NCBI GenBank assembly: GCA_002794775.1
Contig: NBAY01000006.1
Coordinates: forward strand, 1,178,001-1,242,000
Origin: Porodaedalea pini
Lineage: Eukaryota; Basidiomycota; Agaricomycetes; Hymenochaetales; Hymenochaetaceae
Direction of reading: 5' to 3'
Length of the DNA stretch: 64,000 nucleotides
The notes below the pieces were generated by a model, which was not told the origin of the DNA, did not search any database, and was given only the letters and a program-made list of their open reading frames with translations. A program made the translations under genes and the position numbers. This document shows, piece by piece, positions 1 to 9,718 of this stretch. How positions within the stretch are numbered: position 1 is the stretch's first letter; each line of letters opens with the position of its first letter.

Positions 1-480
1 TTGTCTCACTGATATCGACCATGTTTTTGGATATCTATGTTCTCCGTTGTATTCGACTTGCTTTCCTTAGTCTAGGCATTGTCGACTCCTCTCTCTTCTA
101 GTGTTTTGTCATATTATCAGGCCATCATGTGTGCGTCTGCGCTGGATTCGTCGTCCGGTGAATGGATTTTTCCCAGTGGGTATATTGTTCAGTCCATTCA
201 CGCCGGCAAGCGTCAAGCGAACAAGACTTGATACCGAAATGCAGACTCCGTATGAATAAGGCCTAAAGTCAATATTAATGATCTTAAGCTTCTTCCAGAA
301 GGAGTATAGCATGCAAGATGCTCCATAGTGTGTTTAAGTCAGGACTCCCTCCTCAAACTCACAACGTGGTTAAAAGGAATGGACGATTGGTATCAAATGC
401 GCAAACTCGCCAGTGCGAACTCGTCCATATGTCCTGAGGTGTTTGAAAAATGTTGTATTTCTGAGATTAATATTAGGAGA

Positions 481-501
481 TGCTATGCTGATGACATAAC
501 T
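481..501 (+). promoter_or_regulatory. Conserved upstream block shared by SDR1 and SDR2
   Basis: A 21 bp block containing ATGCTGATGACATAACT is identical at 481-501 and 7660-7680, about 280 and 170 bp before the two start codons. The sequence around it has diverged much more. A second conserved stretch lies closer to each gene (about 640-720 and 7725-7800). Conservation inside a diverged upstream region suggests a regulatory site; TGATGACAT resembles sites bound by bZIP factors, which is inference. It could also be chance conservation within a recent duplication. Confidence 0.35.
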
Positions 502-778
502 GATCCCCACAGCCAATCATTGACTGTACTTCAACCATGGCATTAACAGGCGCTTAGAACGCACTGACTGTATGTGCTCACTTGGCATGACTCGGATGAG
601 ATCGCCCATCACGATGCATCGTTCACCATGGCCGACAGTGCGCTCGGATCGGACTGACGATATACCCATTATCGTAATGTACTCACTCGATCCGCCGGGT
701 CTGAAATGCTTCATAAACCAGCCTCCCATCTCTGAAGTCTCTCATTGGTATCTCGCCATCTTCTAGTCAGCACTCACA

Positions 779-1736
779 ATGACGGCAACACTCGCAGGCA
801 AGACTGTTCTCGTCGTTGGAGGGTCATCAGGAATCGGCTATGCTGTCGCGAAGGCTGCTCTTCTCTCGCACGCCGCACATGCCATCGTCAGTTCTTCGTC
901 GCAGCAGAAAGTCACCACGGCGGTTAACAAGCTCAAGACAGAAATATCGGCGTCAGTGAAGGGAAATGTATCGGGAGAGGTGGTCGACGCACGCGACACT
1001 GCGTCGGTGAAAGCACTGTTTGCACGTGTCGGTGAGATTGACCACCTTGTGTGGACGTGCGGCGACAAGATTCGTATGGGATTCCCGAACATAGATCTCG
1101 ACCAGAACAAAAGTATGGTCATTTGTTGTTGTCTCAATACGTTCGCTTGGAAAAGTGACACATTTGCTCTGCACAGATGTTTTCGACGTGCAATTTTGGG
1201 GAGCGTTCACGGCTGCCCAAGTCGCAAAGATTCGCCCAGGCGGATCGATCACGTTGACTATCGGTATGGCTATCGTCAAGCCCTCCAAGGGGTGGTCGCT
1301 CATGGCGGGCATGGTGGGTGCCATTGACTCCCTCACCCGTGGGCTCGCGGTCGATCTTGCGCCCGTACGTGTGAATGTAGTCAGCCCTGGGCTGGTGAAC
1401 ACAGAGGTTCGTGTTCTTTGTTGCCTTTTCCTCCTACTCTGGTCCACATTTTCAATTTTGTGTGTATGTGCAGAACTGGGATGCTGTCCCGCCGGAAGTG
1501 AAAAATAAGATGTTCGAGGCCACCGCGAAGGCGAATTTGGTGCAACACGTCGCTGACGCGGACGAGATCGCTGAGGCTTACCTCTTTTTGATGAAGTAAG
1601 TTGTCGTTTCTCTTCTTTGTCCTCTTCTGGTCGGTGCTTACGGGCATGAAATCCAAGGTGCGGTTACATTACGGGCCAGCGCATCGAGGTCGACGGCGGA
1701 GACAAGTTCGTCAGTGGGGAAACAATACGGAATTAA
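779..1736 (+). CDS. Atypical short-chain dehydrogenase/reductase, paralogue 1
   Basis: Four exons (779-1112, 1177-1406, 1474-1595, 1658-1736) joined by GT-AG introns of 62-67 nt give 254 residues. The N-terminus carries the dinucleotide-binding motif GGSSGIG (about residues 14-20). The second half has the SDR-type segments SITLTIG, RVNVVSPG and TGQRIEVDGG. The usual catalytic Tyr-x-x-x-Lys is absent: where YSASK normally sits, the protein reads LMAGMVG. The other two copies share this, so it belongs to the lineage and is not damage in one gene. Substrate is unknown and the fold may reduce a carbonyl poorly or not at all. The protein has a 6-residue extension (SGETIRN region) compared with its paralogues. 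Cytosolic location is inferred from the lack of a signal peptide. Confidence 0.85.
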
Positions 1737-3190
1737 CACCATTGTATGGGAGTAAAGTTGTGCGCATTGTAAACACTCGATGTGAGGTTCTATTCGAGAT
1801 CTCGAGTTTGCAGAGTCTTATGTGTGACTTCGTTTGAAGTTAGGATAACGCCGTTGAAAGAAACGTATGTTTTACAGAGGTGTAATCGCTGGAGACACAT
1901 TCGGGTCGGACAGACCCCGCCTGAATGTGCACGAATCCGACGACGCAGAAGCACAAAGGTATGCTACTTAGGGTGAAGGGATAATGACACTAGTATGTGT
2001 CATGCTAAGCAGAATGGTAGGATGTTGGAGGCGTTCCAGAAAATTTAAGTCAATTATGGTATTCTGTCTGCAGGATTATACACACATTCAAGTCCACTAC
2101 TCGTGCTTGTCATTCTCGTGGCTCGCATTGCGAGACACTACTCTCTAAGGCGTCATCCGTTCTGATGGACAGTGCGTATTTATTCAATTTTTTAAATCCT
2201 AAGTAGATCACATTTACAAGGTCATCCAACTCATCCTTCAGCTGCTGTAACAAAGGCTTCAATCACCACGCTCTAAGAACAACCACAGGTGCGTCTCTGT
2301 ATGTTTTTGATAATCTCCCGTGCTCGATTACAAGGCAGTGGCAGCAATAATCTTATATGACATTCTCGAAACAATTGCCTCGACTCGCCTGCTCAGCAAA
2401 AATCATCTTTCGTTGATACGCCTGTCTCACTTCTTACCCAGTAATTGTCCGGACTACATCGACCGCTTCTCCTACGCTTCAAAAATCCGACTCTGCAATC
2501 TGCTCCACTATATCATCCAAAGCTCGGCGACTGTATCGACTGTCTGTTTCAAAATGTGCGCTCGTTTGCTCTCTTGTTATCCATAATGCTTTCCCGTTAA
2601 CTTGTTGCCATGCTAAAAGAGACTGCTTTATCCGTACGCCCTGTAATCCTGCTGCTTAGTTGAAATCGCATTACAGGCACTGCGCACGACCTGTAACTCA
2701 ATCAATCGACAGTGTCCAGAACTTGCTTGTCTAGTATTCATAAGTACGACTACGATCAATCAGCTAGAACCTCACAGTGCTCAGTATCGCTGCAGTATAT
2801 GCGCGACGAAAGTGAGAAATGGAAGATACCGCACCTCCCGTCTTCTCTTCCTATACGATACTGTCTTGTCCATCGCTTTCGCCACACTTCCACTATCCTG
2901 AAGCAAATGCCTTCCAATGTTGCACTTTTCTGAACATAATTGTACGGCCCGGACTCGTGTATTTCATCTCGCAGGGCTTGCTCCGCTATACCTGTGATTC
3001 AGCGGACGCTCCAGTTTATAATTGTGCTGCGCCGGCTCATGTCATTCTATCTTCTCTCCGCAAAACATGTGGCACCATAGAAAAGGCTTTGCTGGCATTG
3101 ACCTTACTTTTGGATACCTATGTCCCCTGCTTTATTCGGCTTGCTTTCCCTAGGCTAGACACTAGCGACCTTTTCCTATTTTTGTCGTAC
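1737..3190. other. Intergenic: SDR1 3' flank, repeat copy A, start of duplicated unit 2
   Basis: Positions 1737-2025 are the duplicated 3' flank of SDR1. Positions 2088-2737 are dispersed repeat copy A. From about 3100 the sequence matches the first 118 bases of the window. Open frames here (for example 2320-2586 and 2819-3211) lack recognisable domains and are not called as genes. Confidence 0.6.
2088..2737 (+). repeat. Dispersed 650 bp repeat, copy A (inverted partner at 16615-17285)
   Basis: The sequence from the CATTCTCGTGGCTC region to TCTAGTAT recurs in opposite orientation at 16615-17285 with roughly 80-85% identity by eye. Shared landmarks include a T-rich tract before AAATC(C/T)TA, AGGTGCGTCTCTGTAT and CCATGCTAAAAGAGACT. 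A conserved-looking open frame runs through both copies, but most base differences change the residue, which argues against coding. No clear terminal repeats were found, so the class (old solo LTR, non-autonomous element or segmental duplicate) is open. Confidence 0.7.
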
Positions 3191-3223
3191 TATAAGGTAG
3201 GGAAAGTATAAACTCGACCAACC
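3191..3223 (+). repeat. Left terminal inverted repeat of the transposon
   Basis: These 33 bases are the exact reverse complement of 7394-7426. They begin with TATAAGGTAGGG and end with CTCGACCAACC. Confidence 0.95.
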
Positions 3224-3362
3224 CAAGTCACATCAATGTCACGAACCCTGATGTCACACTTACCCCATTTGGAAGGACCCTGGCGGCAAAAATCGAGAGG
3301 TCAGAGTCGACTTTTTTTTTAAAGTGACAAGGAGGTATATATTCATTCAAAATACATATGTA

Positions 3363-6300
3363 TCAAATGCCTGAAGCCTCCAAATCAGCCATGATACTAT
3401 CCGGCAGAGTTCTGTGGCCATGATATTTTCGATTTGCCCACTGAGCCTGCTTTCCAGTCAGTCCCTTGCGATATGCATCCATAAAGCGTGCGGATCGATC
3501 AGCATACCTGTAATGTATCTGAAATCAGCGAATTTGCTTTAATATTTTTGAATAAAATGTATACTTTCTAAAAAGCTCAGCAGGAATAGAATCAAGGCAT
3601 AACTTGACATTCTCTTCCATCTGTAACTCATTTTGAGGGCGAGGCATCATCCGGTAATTATATTTTGAATTTCCCCAGCACTGTTCGACGAAATTCAGTT
3701 CACAATGGAACTTGGGATAAAAAATAGCTTTGTGGCCATGGCTCTCGATAAGTTCTTCAATGGCTGACTTTTGTGAACGGAAATCTGGTTGGTTGAATAA
3801 AATGCGGCGGCAGCAGCAGGATGCATTGAGAGTTTTGTCCTTGCATTTGAAACCCTCGCATTGAGCCAATTTTTTTCGCACATCAAATCCACGCTCTTGA
3901 AGGATCTGAGCCATGCCCTTGAATTTTCCAGAAAATTGCGGATGGTCAAGAGGGAAATAAAGACACTGCGAAGAGCCATTAGGGAGCACACCAGGACGCA
4001 TAGGAGGAGCGCCAGATGTCTCTCGTGCCTTCCAGCCAGGATTTCTGGGCATATGGCGTGCAGAAAGTGCATTATCTGCACGTTTCTGATGTGTCGTGGC
4101 ATTATCAAAAGCAAAGAGAGCGATACTGCCAGGAAAGCAATCTTCAAAAATTTGAATAGCAGCGGTGACTTGTTTCTGGAGGTCTTCATGGCCAAAATAA
4201 CCCTCTCGGTTTTTGCCAGCTTTGAAATATATGCGAGCCTCTCAAGAACTGCAAGAAATAACTTCAGTCTATTGCCACTGAAGAGAGAGCAGAAAGACGC
4301 ACCCATCTGCTGATTTCAACCAGCCTGCCTGCGGAGTGCAGAAGTCTGAAACCATGATTGATGATCCTTCACCTTTTGTCCGCGGTTTTGCATCAGTGCT
4401 GCTATGGACCCATTTTGTGTTACATTGATCGTTTGCATAAAAAGTTGATTCATCATGGGTAACAAGAATGAGGCGAGCTTGTGTTGCGTTGTCGATATTC
4501 CCTAAATCCATCTGCTTCTCAAGTTCTGCCCAGAGAGGCAGGAAGACGCGCTGACGGTAATCCACGACATCCTCTCTCTCATGACCATCAACATACATCC
4601 CATTTGGCTCCTTTCCATATCGGTATCCCATTGCGTTCAACCACTTCCTAGCTGTCTGCAATGTGACAGGTTTGGAACGACCCAGACGAGATAGCACGCC
4701 AGGTTCATTCAAGTAGTCCTGGACATCTTTCGCCGACAAGTATTCCTTCCCAAGGCTTTGAAGGTGACAATGAATTTCTGATGCAAAATCTTCATCACTG
4801 ATTATTGACCTCTTCCATGAGCCATACAGATTTATGGGCAAATAACGATGGTCAACAAGATGCTTTCGCACCCAACGACGAATACACCGAGCCAAATGTT
4901 TTCCACGACCAGCCGCCAGGGAGGAAGCAACGACAGAAGCTTCCACCCACCTCAACTCCTTATTCTCAACATACAGCCGCAGAAAGACAAGCATCGCCGT
5001 AATACGACCTTGAAGCAATAAATCAAGATTTTTGTCCTTGGAATAACAGTGAAGCCGCCATATTGCGTCGTCAAGAGCAGGATCTCTACGATTAGGGGTG
5101 ATGTGCTTCAAGTCAGGTTCACGCGCAGCGGTATGTGTCTCCTTTACTGTCTCATCGTCGGTGTCTTCTCCTTCCTCCTCTCGCATCAGAATGGGTACAG
5201 GTGCGTATGAGAGGGACTGTGCATTTTCGAACAGATAGTTCGCAGCCATCTCCTCATTCTGATCGCACGCAAAGTACGCCTCAAAAGCTGCTTGTCGCGG
5301 GAATCCAAGAGCCTCAAGTCGATCGACCGCGATGTGCTTGCCCATCATGACTGGCGGATGTCCAGTGGCATCGACAATACGCGCAGGCACATCGGATTGG
5401 CCGGCCTGCGGAAGGAAAGCATTCTGGGTATGTTCGGGAATGGGTGTACCCCACTGGATTGATTGGAAGGTGAGTAGGACCGGCTCGGGGAAGGAGAGGC
5501 TGGGAGGCGCAATCGCCAGAGTGTTTTCGACGGCATTCTGGATATGTTCGGGAATGGGTGTGGTCTCGGCGAATGAGGGTTGGGGCTGTTCTGATGCTGT
5601 TCGTCGACCGTTCTGCGGAAGAAAAGCATTCTGGATATGTTCGGGACGCGGCGGGATTGTTGGTGTAACTTCGCGGCCACAGGTGAGTGCATCGGTCGGT
5701 CGAGATGGTTCGGACAGTTCTGATGCCGTTAAACGACCGGTCTGTGGAAGAAAAGCATTCTGGATATGTTCGGGAATGGGAATACCTCGCTGGATTGATC
5801 GAAAGGCGTGAATCTGTGTGCACAGGGCGGAAACTTGCTCTTCCGTGAATGAAACTGGAGACTGAGGTGGGGAAGACTCATCGACGGACATATGAGAGGC
5901 CATTGCTGTCGACGCAGCACGCCCTTCTACCCAACCCACCGGTGCAGCATGTCGTCCGGTCGTCATATCATCCTGCTCGCGTCTGACCGTCTTTTGAACC
6001 TCGAATAGGTGTCGGGTCCGGTTTTCGTCAACGTCGTCAAGCCGCAGGTGGACCGTTTCACCATGGTGTCCGGTCGCGGCATCTTGCTGTTCGCGTCCGG
6101 CCGTCTCGTGAACCCCAGCTGGCCGTTGGGCCACCCGTCGTTCGTCATGTCCTACTCGTTCACGAACCGGGTGCCCACGCGAATCGCTCTCCGGACGGCA
6201 TCGCAGAACTTCCCGCTCGGAGTGCACATCCTGCCCACAAGACATACTGAGCCGGCCACACACACGCGTCTCTCGCGTCTCGACATATAGCCCGCGCTGC

Positions 6301-7024
6301 TCGCGATAATGCGCCACCCGTCGTTCGTCATGTCCTGCTCGTTCACGAACCAGGTGCTCGTGCAGATCGTGCTCTGGACGACGCCGCAGAACTTCCCGCT
6401 CGGTGTGCACATCCTGTCCACACGACCCATCGACAATGTCACGCTCTGCTTCATCAATGACAATCGGAGTCACATCTGTGTGGGTGATTCCAGCTGGAGG
6501 TTTAGCAGGGGGGTTGAAGAAACTGTGAATGTCCCTGTAACCCTGCTTGCGAAGTTCCGACGTTTGCTGCCCAACCTTTGCTTTTTGGTGTCGCTGGGTA
6601 CGTTCCGGTCTCTGTGGTGGAAGGCTAATCTTTTTGTATTTAGTTGGTCGTGCACGGCTTTTCATGTGTGATAGCCAGTTGGAGAGCCCGTCAGAAAGAG
6701 TTCGAAAGATGGACCATGTGCCTTCAGCATCAAGAATACTTGCATGGTCGATGTTTGCATCATCGTCGCTATCCTTTGACTCGACACTTGCAATCGAGAC
6801 TATATCATCCGTAGCTTCTGGGTAATCCGAATCTTCTCCTTCACTTTCTGAGACAAGATTCTGCTCTGCAAGCTGTTCTCCAACATCCAACTCAGGATTC
6901 TGTTCCACAAGCTGTCCGAAATCATGAAGGATATTCCCCTGAAGCAACTAATATTACTCACAGATTGTTTTTTCCTGCTCAGGTTCTGTATCCTGGCTTT
7001 GATTGTTTTGGAACGACGTCCCAT
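3363..7024 (-). CDS. DDE transposase with internal UBA domain; one premature TGA
   Basis: Four exons (7024-6962, 6911-4303, 4248-3565, 3507-3363) with 50-57 nt GT-AG introns keep phase and give 1166 codons. The start is the ATG of [15 protein letters not shown], a basic N-terminus that I recall from this agaricomycete transposase family. The protein then has an acidic stretch, two copies of a charged repeat (SCGQDVH...EREVLR), four [11 protein letters not shown] repeats, a UBA domain (about residues 547-585), a helical region, and the catalytic core. Candidate triad: Asp in THDESTF (4452-4454), Asp in FDNATTH (4104-4106), Glu in NFVEQCW (3684-3686). The last two are about 140 residues apart, so an insertion separates them. 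Right after intron 2 the frame reads GS-TGA-EAR at 4242-4244, where the family is expected to have Arg, consistent with CGA to TGA. The product would stop at codon 893, after the first Asp only. Confidence 0.85.
5222..5336 (-). other. UBA domain (Rad23-like) inside the transposase frame
   Basis: About 38 residues read [20 protein letters not shown], followed after a short linker by [14 protein letters not shown]. This matches the three-helix UBA fold: the LGFPR loop after helix 1 and the AANYLFE helix 3 are the ubiquitin-contacting surfaces, and the wording is closest to the C-terminal UBA of Rad23. It lies in the uninterrupted exon 2 frame, between the PEHIQNAF repeats and the helical region. 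UBA domains bind ubiquitin or ubiquitin-like chains; a role in a transposase is unknown. Confidence 0.8.
5404..5781 (-). repeat. Four degenerate repeats coding for [11 protein letters not shown]
   Basis: Within exon 2 of the transposase the peptide PEH(I/T)QNA(F/V) recurs four times (near 5404-5442, 5529-5558, 5614-5646 and 5743-5781), usually followed by LPQ(A/N/T)G. Spacer lengths differ, so these are dispersed internal duplications, probably of a flexible linker. The same DNA makes long but meaningless open frames in other readings. Confidence 0.85.
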
Positions 7025-7393
7025 TGCTTGTCTTGTGCGTAGTGAGAGAGGGGAAATGGTGAAGATATGCACATTAGTAATAGCTTGTAATTACTATATT
7101 AAGCAATTATTTGTCAACCGGGAATAGCCGAGAGCGGCAAAAATTGTCGAGCTGAAATTTTCAAAGTTCGTTAAAATGCCTTTTGTTGAAAAATAAGGCC
7201 TTTGGCATAAAAAGAGTTTCTTCCTTAAATAGACAAACTGAATCTTCATATTTTTGAAAATAAAAAACATACATCTGTAGCTAACAAGAATGTAAAGAGG
7301 ACTATGAGGCTCAAATGTGAGTTTGTGCCCGGTAGAAGAGCCAATATCGTCGACACCGTGTGCCACCCAATAAGGCAAGTAGGGTCCTGTCAC

Positions 7394-7426
7394 GGTTGGT
7401 CGAGTTTATACTTTCCCTACCTTATA
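7394..7426 (-). repeat. Right terminal inverted repeat of the transposon
   Basis: Exact reverse complement of 3191-3223, ending CTTTCCCTACCTTATA, then TAGG of the host flank. Confidence 0.95.
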
Positions 7427-7659
7427 TAGGATGGCACCCCAAAAGGACAATATTAATGATACTGATTTAAAGAAATGTCAGGGATCTTATCCCAGCATGT
7501 CAGGTGCTCAATGGTTAAGTGTGGTCACTATCACTATACGTATGTTCTACCCGAGAGGAGGTGGACGATTGTATACATCCTGTCAGTACTAGTGGCGAAG
7601 TTGTTCATTCCACGTTTGGCGATGTACATGTGCCCTCGCGCTTGAGCCTTGAGACAGAA

Positions 7660-7680
7660 TGCTATGCTGATGACATAACT
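7660..7680 (+). promoter_or_regulatory. Conserved upstream block of SDR2
   Basis: Identical over 21 bp to 481-501 before SDR1. It lies between the transposon end and the SDR2 start, so the insertion left it attached to the gene but removed sequence further upstream by 4.2 kb. Confidence 0.35.
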
Positions 7681-7852
7681 ACGTCGCGTCGACCCTGCCA
7701 CTTCCACCATGGCGTCGACAGCGCGCTCAGATCGGACTGACGACACACTCATTATCATAATCCACTCACTCGATGCGTTGGGCCTTTAAAACAGGCATTC
7801 CATGTATAGAGTCTCCCACTAGCATCTCGCGATCTTCTAGTCGGCGCATACA

Positions 7853-8786
7853 ATGGCAACACTCGCAGGAAAAATTATCCTCATCGTCGGAGGGTCCTCA
7901 GGAATGGGCTATGCTGTCGCGAAGGCCGCTCTCCTCTCGCACGCCACGCATGTCATTATCAGTTCTTCGTCTCAACAGAAAGTCGACGCGGCGGTCAACA
8001 AGCTCAGGACAGAGATATCGGCGTCAGACGTCGCTGTGAAGGGGAATGTATCTGGAGAGGTAGTCGACGCGCGAGATTCTGCGTCGGTGAAAGCACTGTT
8101 CGCGCGTGTGGGTGAGATTGACCACCTTGTGTGGACGAGCGGCGACTCGCTTCGCCTGGGATTCCCAGACATAGATCTCGACAAGAACAAAGGTATGTTA
8201 ACTAATTTCTGCTTCACTCGGAAAAGGGATATATATGCTCGATACAGACGTTTTCGACATTCGCTTCTGGGGAGTCTTCACGGCTGCCCAAGTCGCTAAG
8301 ATTCGCCCGGGGGGATCGATCACTTTGACTATTGGTGGGTTCATCGTCAGGCCCGTTAAAGGGAGTTCACTCGTGGCGGGTGTGGTCGGTGCCGTCGACT
8401 CCCTGGCTCGTGGGCTTGCTGTAGATCTTGCGCCAATTCGTGTGAACGTTGTTAGCCCCGGGCTGGTGAAAACTGAGGTTTGTATATCTCTACGCTCTTT
8501 CCTAGTTGGACTGAATTTTTCGCTTTGTGTAAATGTGCAGCTCTGGGATAGTCTCCCGCCGGAGGTGAAAAGCAAGACGTTTGAGGACACTGCGAAGGCG
8601 CTTCTGGTGCAACACGTCGCTGATGCAGACGAGATCACTGAGGCTTACCTCTTTTTGATGAAGTAAGTTGCCGCTTTCTCTTTTCTTTATCTTACGTCCT
8701 GTTGATGCTTACCGGTATGTAATTGCAGGTGCGGTTACATTACGGGCCAGCGCATTGAGGTTGACGGTGGAGCCAAGTTCGTCTGA
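7853..8786 (+). CDS. Atypical short-chain dehydrogenase/reductase, paralogue 2
   Basis: Exons 7853-8192, 8248-8477, 8541-8662 and 8729-8786 give 249 residues. Exons 2 and 3 have the same length as in the other two copies (230 and 122 nt). The nucleotide motif is GGSSGMG; the second half carries SITLTIG, RVNVVSPG and the final TGQRIEVDGG. As in its paralogues no Tyr-x-x-x-Lys is present (SLVAGVVGAV at that place). Intron 2 is 63 nt with no stop, so retention would only insert residues. The transposon sits about 430 bp upstream and may affect expression. Substrate unknown. Confidence 0.85.
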
Positions 8787-9718
8787 AGGTAAATATTATT
8801 GCACAATCAGACCATTCTATGAATGGGTTCGTGTATGTTGCAATCGCTGGATATTAGTTATGTACTGTACGATATGCCGACTTAGCCGGGTTTCTTTGTT
8901 TGAAGTTAGGATAGTGCCAGTGAAAGAAACTTCCGTTTTCAGAAATTCATCACTGGAGACATTCGGGTTGGAGAGACCCATCCGAAGTGTGCATGAATCC
9001 AACGACGCAGCAGCGCAGCGCAGTGCCAAGCAAAGCGACCGGACAATGAACATTAGCATGTGCTATACTTAGCAGAACGGTAGACAAGACTGAATATCAC
9101 AAGCGTTACAGGTGATGTCAGGCTGACAATTGATTAATCCATTGATACTAAGTAAGGTCTGCGTTTCTGATTTATTTGCACTAACCAGCCTTCAGCAGCG
9201 TTGTAGGAACGTTTAAACAATTTCTTTGGGATACGCGTACTGGCCTATGTTCTATCATGAGACTGTGTTGGTTCTCATGCATGCCTCTTTTAGCCTCAGA
9301 ACTTGAAAGTTGGTCTTTCTGATCAAACATTGTATGGAATCTTATCCATCGCCTTTGACGTCTTCGACTTATATTTTCTTGGTCACTTCTTCCCTGACCA
9401 CTATTTCTCACCAACGCAGCCTATGTGACTCAATAGCCCATGGCTTGATCAACTGCCCTTGCAAGTGCTTATCACTGTTGGTTCCTAACTCCCTCTGATG
9501 CATCCTCCGGAGTCCTGCCGATTGCTTGCTGATAACCTGTCTTTATGCATGAAAACTGACGCTCTATAATACACTGTTCTCAAAGAAACTGATTGTCATT
9601 GTTGTACTCCCTGTATCTCCATTGTCCGGTCCGCTCATATATAATCATATTTGTAGAATTGTAGAATTCCAAATCAGCATGAGGTCAACTTGCAATACGT
9701 ATGTATCACTCCTTTCGG
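8787..9718. other. Intergenic between SDR2 and the SDR pseudogene
   Basis: Up to about 9090 this is the duplicated 3' flank of SDR2. From 9090 to 9718 I see no coding or RNA signal. Confidence 0.5.

Larger units (their letters stand above)
20..2025. repeat. Segmental duplication, unit 1 (SDR1 and flanks)
   Basis: This stretch matches a second copy made of 3100-3192 joined to 7427-9090. The match covers a block at 20-118 (like 3100-3192), the upstream region of SDR1 including the block at 481-501, the whole gene, and about 290 bp of 3' flank down to a shared GCAGAA(C/T)GGTAG motif near 2020 and 9085. The similarity continues through introns and untranslated flanks, so the two genes arose by duplication of a genomic segment and not by retroposition. 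Only unit 2 contains the DNA transposon, so the duplication is older than that insertion. Boundaries are approximate because they were read by eye. Confidence 0.75.
3191..7426 (-). mobile_element. TA-flanked DNA transposon with 33 bp terminal inverted repeats
   Basis: The element is 4236 bp including the flanking TA dinucleotides. Its ends are perfect 33 bp inverted repeats beginning TATAAGGTAGGGAAAG. The outermost TA pairs fit a TA target duplication, as used by Tc1/mariner-like elements; because the ends read TATA the exact boundary is ambiguous by 2 bp. Inside is one long gene on the - strand, the DDE transposase. The perfect ends and a long open second exon suggest a fairly recent insertion. 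A single TGA in exon 3 of the transposase suggests this copy is not autonomous. Confidence 0.9.
3100..9090. repeat. Segmental duplication, unit 2 (SDR2 and flanks, split by transposon)
   Basis: Positions 3100-3192 and 7427-9090 together match unit 1 at 20-2025. The match is interrupted only by the transposon at 3191-7426. At the junction, the unit-1 sequence TTTTGTCATATTATCAGGCC corresponds to the unit-2 flanks TTTTGTCGTACTA and TATAGGATGGC, so unit 1 preserves the empty site. Confidence 0.7.

Noticed and set aside
2320..2586. An 88-codon frame that resembles one at 16820-17020 (ILYDILE.IAST) as a conserved gene.
   Set aside because: Both lie in the inverted 650 bp repeat; most base differences change the residue, so there is no sign of protein-level selection.
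5314..5823. Long open frames on both strands over the middle of the transposase (for example [10 protein letters not shown] repeats).
   Set aside because: They are other-frame readings of the [11 protein letters not shown] repeats. Only the exon 2 frame continues into the DDE core and has domain matches.
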